From Bryobacterales bacterium F-183 (GTDB lineage Bacteria; Acidobacteriota; Terriglobia; Bryobacterales; Bryobacteraceae): a stretch of 64,000 nucleotides of DNA. A program made the position numbers and the translations under genes. Below, piece by piece: positions 62,078-64,000 of the stretch (the first letter of the stretch is position 1; every line of letters begins with the position of its first letter). The stretch covers positions 1,860,001 through 1,924,000 of the forward strand of contig AP025252.1 in the NCBI GenBank assembly GCA_016865505.2, written 5' to 3'. The notes beneath the pieces are model-generated. The model did not search any database. It was given only the letters and a program-made list of their open reading frames with translations, and was not told the origin of the DNA.

Positions 62078-64000
62078 TTAGAACGTCATGCGGATGCCGA
62101 GGCGGATGGCGCGCTGCACCAATCCGTCGCGACCCGTATTTGCGACGCCCGTGATTTCGAACACACCGCCCGTGAATGCGCCGTTGCTCGTACGCAAGCT
62201 CGAGATGTTGTTCGACGGATTGCCCAGCTGCGGCGTATTCGTCAGGTTCAGCGCCTCAGCGCGGAACTCGGCGTTAAACCGTTCGCTGATGCGGAACCCG
62301 CGGTGTACGCCAAGGTCCATGTTGAAGATGCCAGGGCCGGTCAGGTTCATCAACCCGCCCGTACCAAAGCGCGCTTCTGCCTGACCTGCAGCGTTCGTCA
62401 CAGACTTGAACGTCGTCCAGTCGTAGTACGCCTGGCCACGGCCATAGTTGCCGAGCCGGCGAGGCGTGCCAAGCACGTCCGCCTGCTGCGAGCTACCCGG
62501 CATGTTCAGCGACGTACCGTCAGCGGCCACCGTGAACGGCGAACCGCTGTAGGCTGACAACAGGCTGCTGATGCGCCATCCGCCGAGCAATGCAGCAGCG
62601 ACGCCCTTGGTGGCGGTCACCCCGCCTGCGCCAAACGGCAATTCGTACGACATCGTCATCTGGAAGTTATGGCGGCGGTCAAACGGCGACAGAGACCGGT
62701 TCAGGCCAAAGTACTGGCTGGCGCTGATGGCCGGACCACCGTCGTTGTTCGTGTTGCAGCAGATACCGATCGACTTCGACCAGGTGTACGCGATACCGCT
62801 CTGGAAGCCACGTGCAAACCGCGCATCCAACTTCGCCTGCAGCGAATCGTAGTTCGTACGTCCCAGGGGTTCCACGCGCGACGTCGTCACCGTACGTCCA
62901 AAATTCTGGAAGAAGCGGCGGCCGGCGTTGCCCGTGCCAATCGTCTGGCCAGCGTTCAGATCCAGGAAGTTCGTCTGGCGCACCGTGCGGTTTGCCACGT
63001 AACCGGCCTGAGCCGTCAGCGTCTTGCTGATCTGGCGCTGCACCGTGAAGTTCCAGCTCATGATGTAGGCGCGCTTGAACTCGTCACCGGTCGAAGCAAG
63101 AGCATACGTCGACGGGATGTCGATAATGCCATTGCCGAGGTTCGGAACCACCGGCGTCGGAATGCCCTGCGACAGCGTGGTAACCGGAGTCCAGGTGTTC
63201 GGAGCGTTGCCATTCAGGATGAGCAGCATCGGGTAATTCGTACGCAGCGCACGGATCAGGTTGAGCGGATCGTAGTTGATGCCAAAGCCCGTACGGATAA
63301 CAGTCTTGTCATTCGGACGGTAGGCAATACCAAGGCTCGGCGCAAACAGCGTATTCGAGTTCTTGGTGCCGCAATCCTCCGGCACAACGCCAACGCCGCA
63401 AACCATCATCTTGTTGGTGTTGAAGTCGTAGCGTTCCATACCGCGCTCGCCCGCTTCCGTTACGCGGCGAGGCATCGGGATGTTCGTGTACCGTACGCCG
63501 TAGTTCACTGTCAGCTTCTGGTTCACCTGCCAGGTGTCCTGGATGTACGCGCTGTACATCTTGGTACGCGTGCCGTACTGGGCGTCCACCTGATAGGTCG
63601 TGCCGTAGTTGCTGGCCAGGCCCAACAGGAACGACGCCCAGGTATGGAACGGCGTACCCGTCGCGCCGCCGTTTAGCAGCGTGGGGCCCTGTGCAAAGTT
63701 GAAGCCACCCTGCGCGCCATGGTTCTGGCCGGCAAATTCTGCCTGCTGGTGGTTCAGATCCTGGTGGTACACGTCGATACCATAACGGACTTGGTGCGTA
63801 CCCTTGGTCCAGTTGATGTTCGCCACATACTGGGTCTGCGGATCGCGGCGCGTGTACGGCATGAACGTATCCGGCACACCCAGCGTCGTAAATCCGCCAA
63901 ACGTGAACCGCGGCCAGCCGCCTTCAAACCGCCGCGCGCCATTCGTACCGGGGATGCCCAACACCTCACGGCCGATGTTCTGATCGAGGAACGGCTGCTC
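62078..64000 (-). CDS. TonB-dependent receptor barrel, Oar-type (5' partial)
   Basis: The frame runs off the window at the 5' side; 640 residues are seen. They are the barrel of an Oar-like receptor: FTFGGFTTLGVPDTFMPYTRRDPQTQY, TYQVDAQYGTRTKMYSAYIQDTWQVNQKLTVNYGVRYTN, YDFNTNKMMVCGVGVVPEDCG, ending in a typical terminal strand (RDGLVQRAIRLGIRMTF). Its plug and CarboxypepD_reg part are outside. A terminator follows at 62047-62012. The first receptor is 61-62 kb away on the same strand, with the same architecture but different sequence. Confidence 0.9.
   Translation of the reverse strand, partial: EQPFLDQNIGREVLGIPGTNGARRFEGGWPRFTFGGFTTLGVPDTFMPYTRRDPQTQYVANINWTKGTHQVRYGIDVYHQDLNHQQAEFAGQNHGAQGGFNFAQGPTLLNGGATGTPFHTWASFLLGLASNYGTTYQVDAQYGTRTKMYSAYIQDTWQVNQKLTVNYGVRYTNIPMPRRVTEAGERGMERYDFNTNKMMVCGVGVVPEDCGTKNSNTLFAPSLGIAYRPNDKTVIRTGFGINYDPLNLIRALRTNYPMLLILNGNAPNTWTPVTTLSQGIPTPVVPNLGNGIIDIPSTYALASTGDEFKRAYIMSWNFTVQRQISKTLTAQAGYVANRTVRQTNFLDLNAGQTIGTGNAGRRFFQNFGRTVTTSRVEPLGRTNYDSLQAKLDARFARGFQSGIAYTWSKSIGICCNTNNDGGPAISASQYFGLNRSLSPFDRRHNFQMTMSYELPFGAGGVTATKGVAAALLGGWRISSLLSAYSGSPFTVAADGTSLNMPGSSQQADVLGTPRRLGNYGRGQAYYDWTTFKSVTNAAGQAEARFGTGGLMNLTGPGIFNMDLGVHRGFRISERFNAEFRAEALNLTNTPQLGNPSNNISSLRTSNGAFTGGVFEITGVANTGRDGLVQRAIRLGIRMTF

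Noticed and set aside
1-64000. CRISPR array, transposase, integrase or phage genes
   Set aside because: No regular direct repeats with spacers and no such proteins are seen.

Overview
The window looks like a chromosomal segment from an Acidobacteriota species, most likely a Solibacter/Bryobacter-type lineage. This is an inference. It rests on high GC, two very large Oar-type TonB-dependent receptors with an N-terminal carboxypeptidase-regulatory-like domain, an M56/TonB-type protein fragment, a Ser/Thr kinase fused to other signalling domains, a large HEAT-type cytochrome, and many secreted enzymes with twin-arginine-like N-termini. I see no phage, transposase, integrase, CRISPR array or rRNA. 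One RNA gene is clear: a selenocysteine tRNA at 43424-43517.

Layout. 1-6748: end of an M56/TonB protein, a lipoprotein RNase T2, a small membrane protein and accA (one minus-strand operon), a SWIM/SNF2 helicase and a secreted alpha/beta hydrolase. 6792-12155: a glycosyltransferase, then a minus-strand operon of three exported proteins (Ig-like, propeller-like, TIG-repeat). 12375-27787: a long plus-strand exopolysaccharide operon. It holds a Wza-like exporter, a GumC/Wzc-like chain-length protein, a flippase, an O-antigen ligase/polymerase, several GT4 transferases, a FemAB-like protein, a DUF2334 deacetylase, a WbaP-like initiating transferase, a beta-helix protein, a NodB-type deacetylase and a CelD/BioF2-like acyltransferase. 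Most junctions are ATGA or similar overlaps. 27784-35836: an opposing minus-strand wing, read as ECF41 sigma factor, GH95 glycosidase, AsnB-like amidotransferase, GT39-type transferase, GT4. The sigma factor has a textbook ECF41 promoter in front of it. 35896-43359: a degenerate REC-PAS-GGDEF-EAL protein, a small conserved protein, a 1053-residue cytochrome/HEAT protein, and a Ser/Thr kinase-REC-LytTR fusion.

43424-49435: tRNA-Sec, an Mrr-type nuclease directly after it, a small acid-sugar/amidohydrolase catabolic module with an IclR regulator (amidohydrolase, IclR, RraA-like aldolase, enolase-superfamily dehydratase), and a Fic protein. 49446-56245: a second glycan locus on the minus strand (methyltransferase-like, 1289-residue multi-domain glycosyltransferase, FdtC/FdtA-like fusion, FdtB-like aminotransferase), suggesting a dTDP-3-acetamido-3,6-dideoxyhexose. 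56261-64000: a class A beta-lactamase-like serine hydrolase, a YiaA/B-domain protein, two TonB-dependent receptors (the second cut by the window edge) and three tiny membrane-protein genes.

The dominant theme is cell-surface polysaccharide synthesis, modification and export, with its own sigma factor and several unusual signalling proteins. Signals most worth a second look are the kinase-LytTR fusion, tRNA-Sec with Mrr behind it, the ECF41-led glycan wing, the large glycosyltransferase with a duplicated cysteine motif, and an apparent local excess of GTAC that seems absent from the likely acquired genes.
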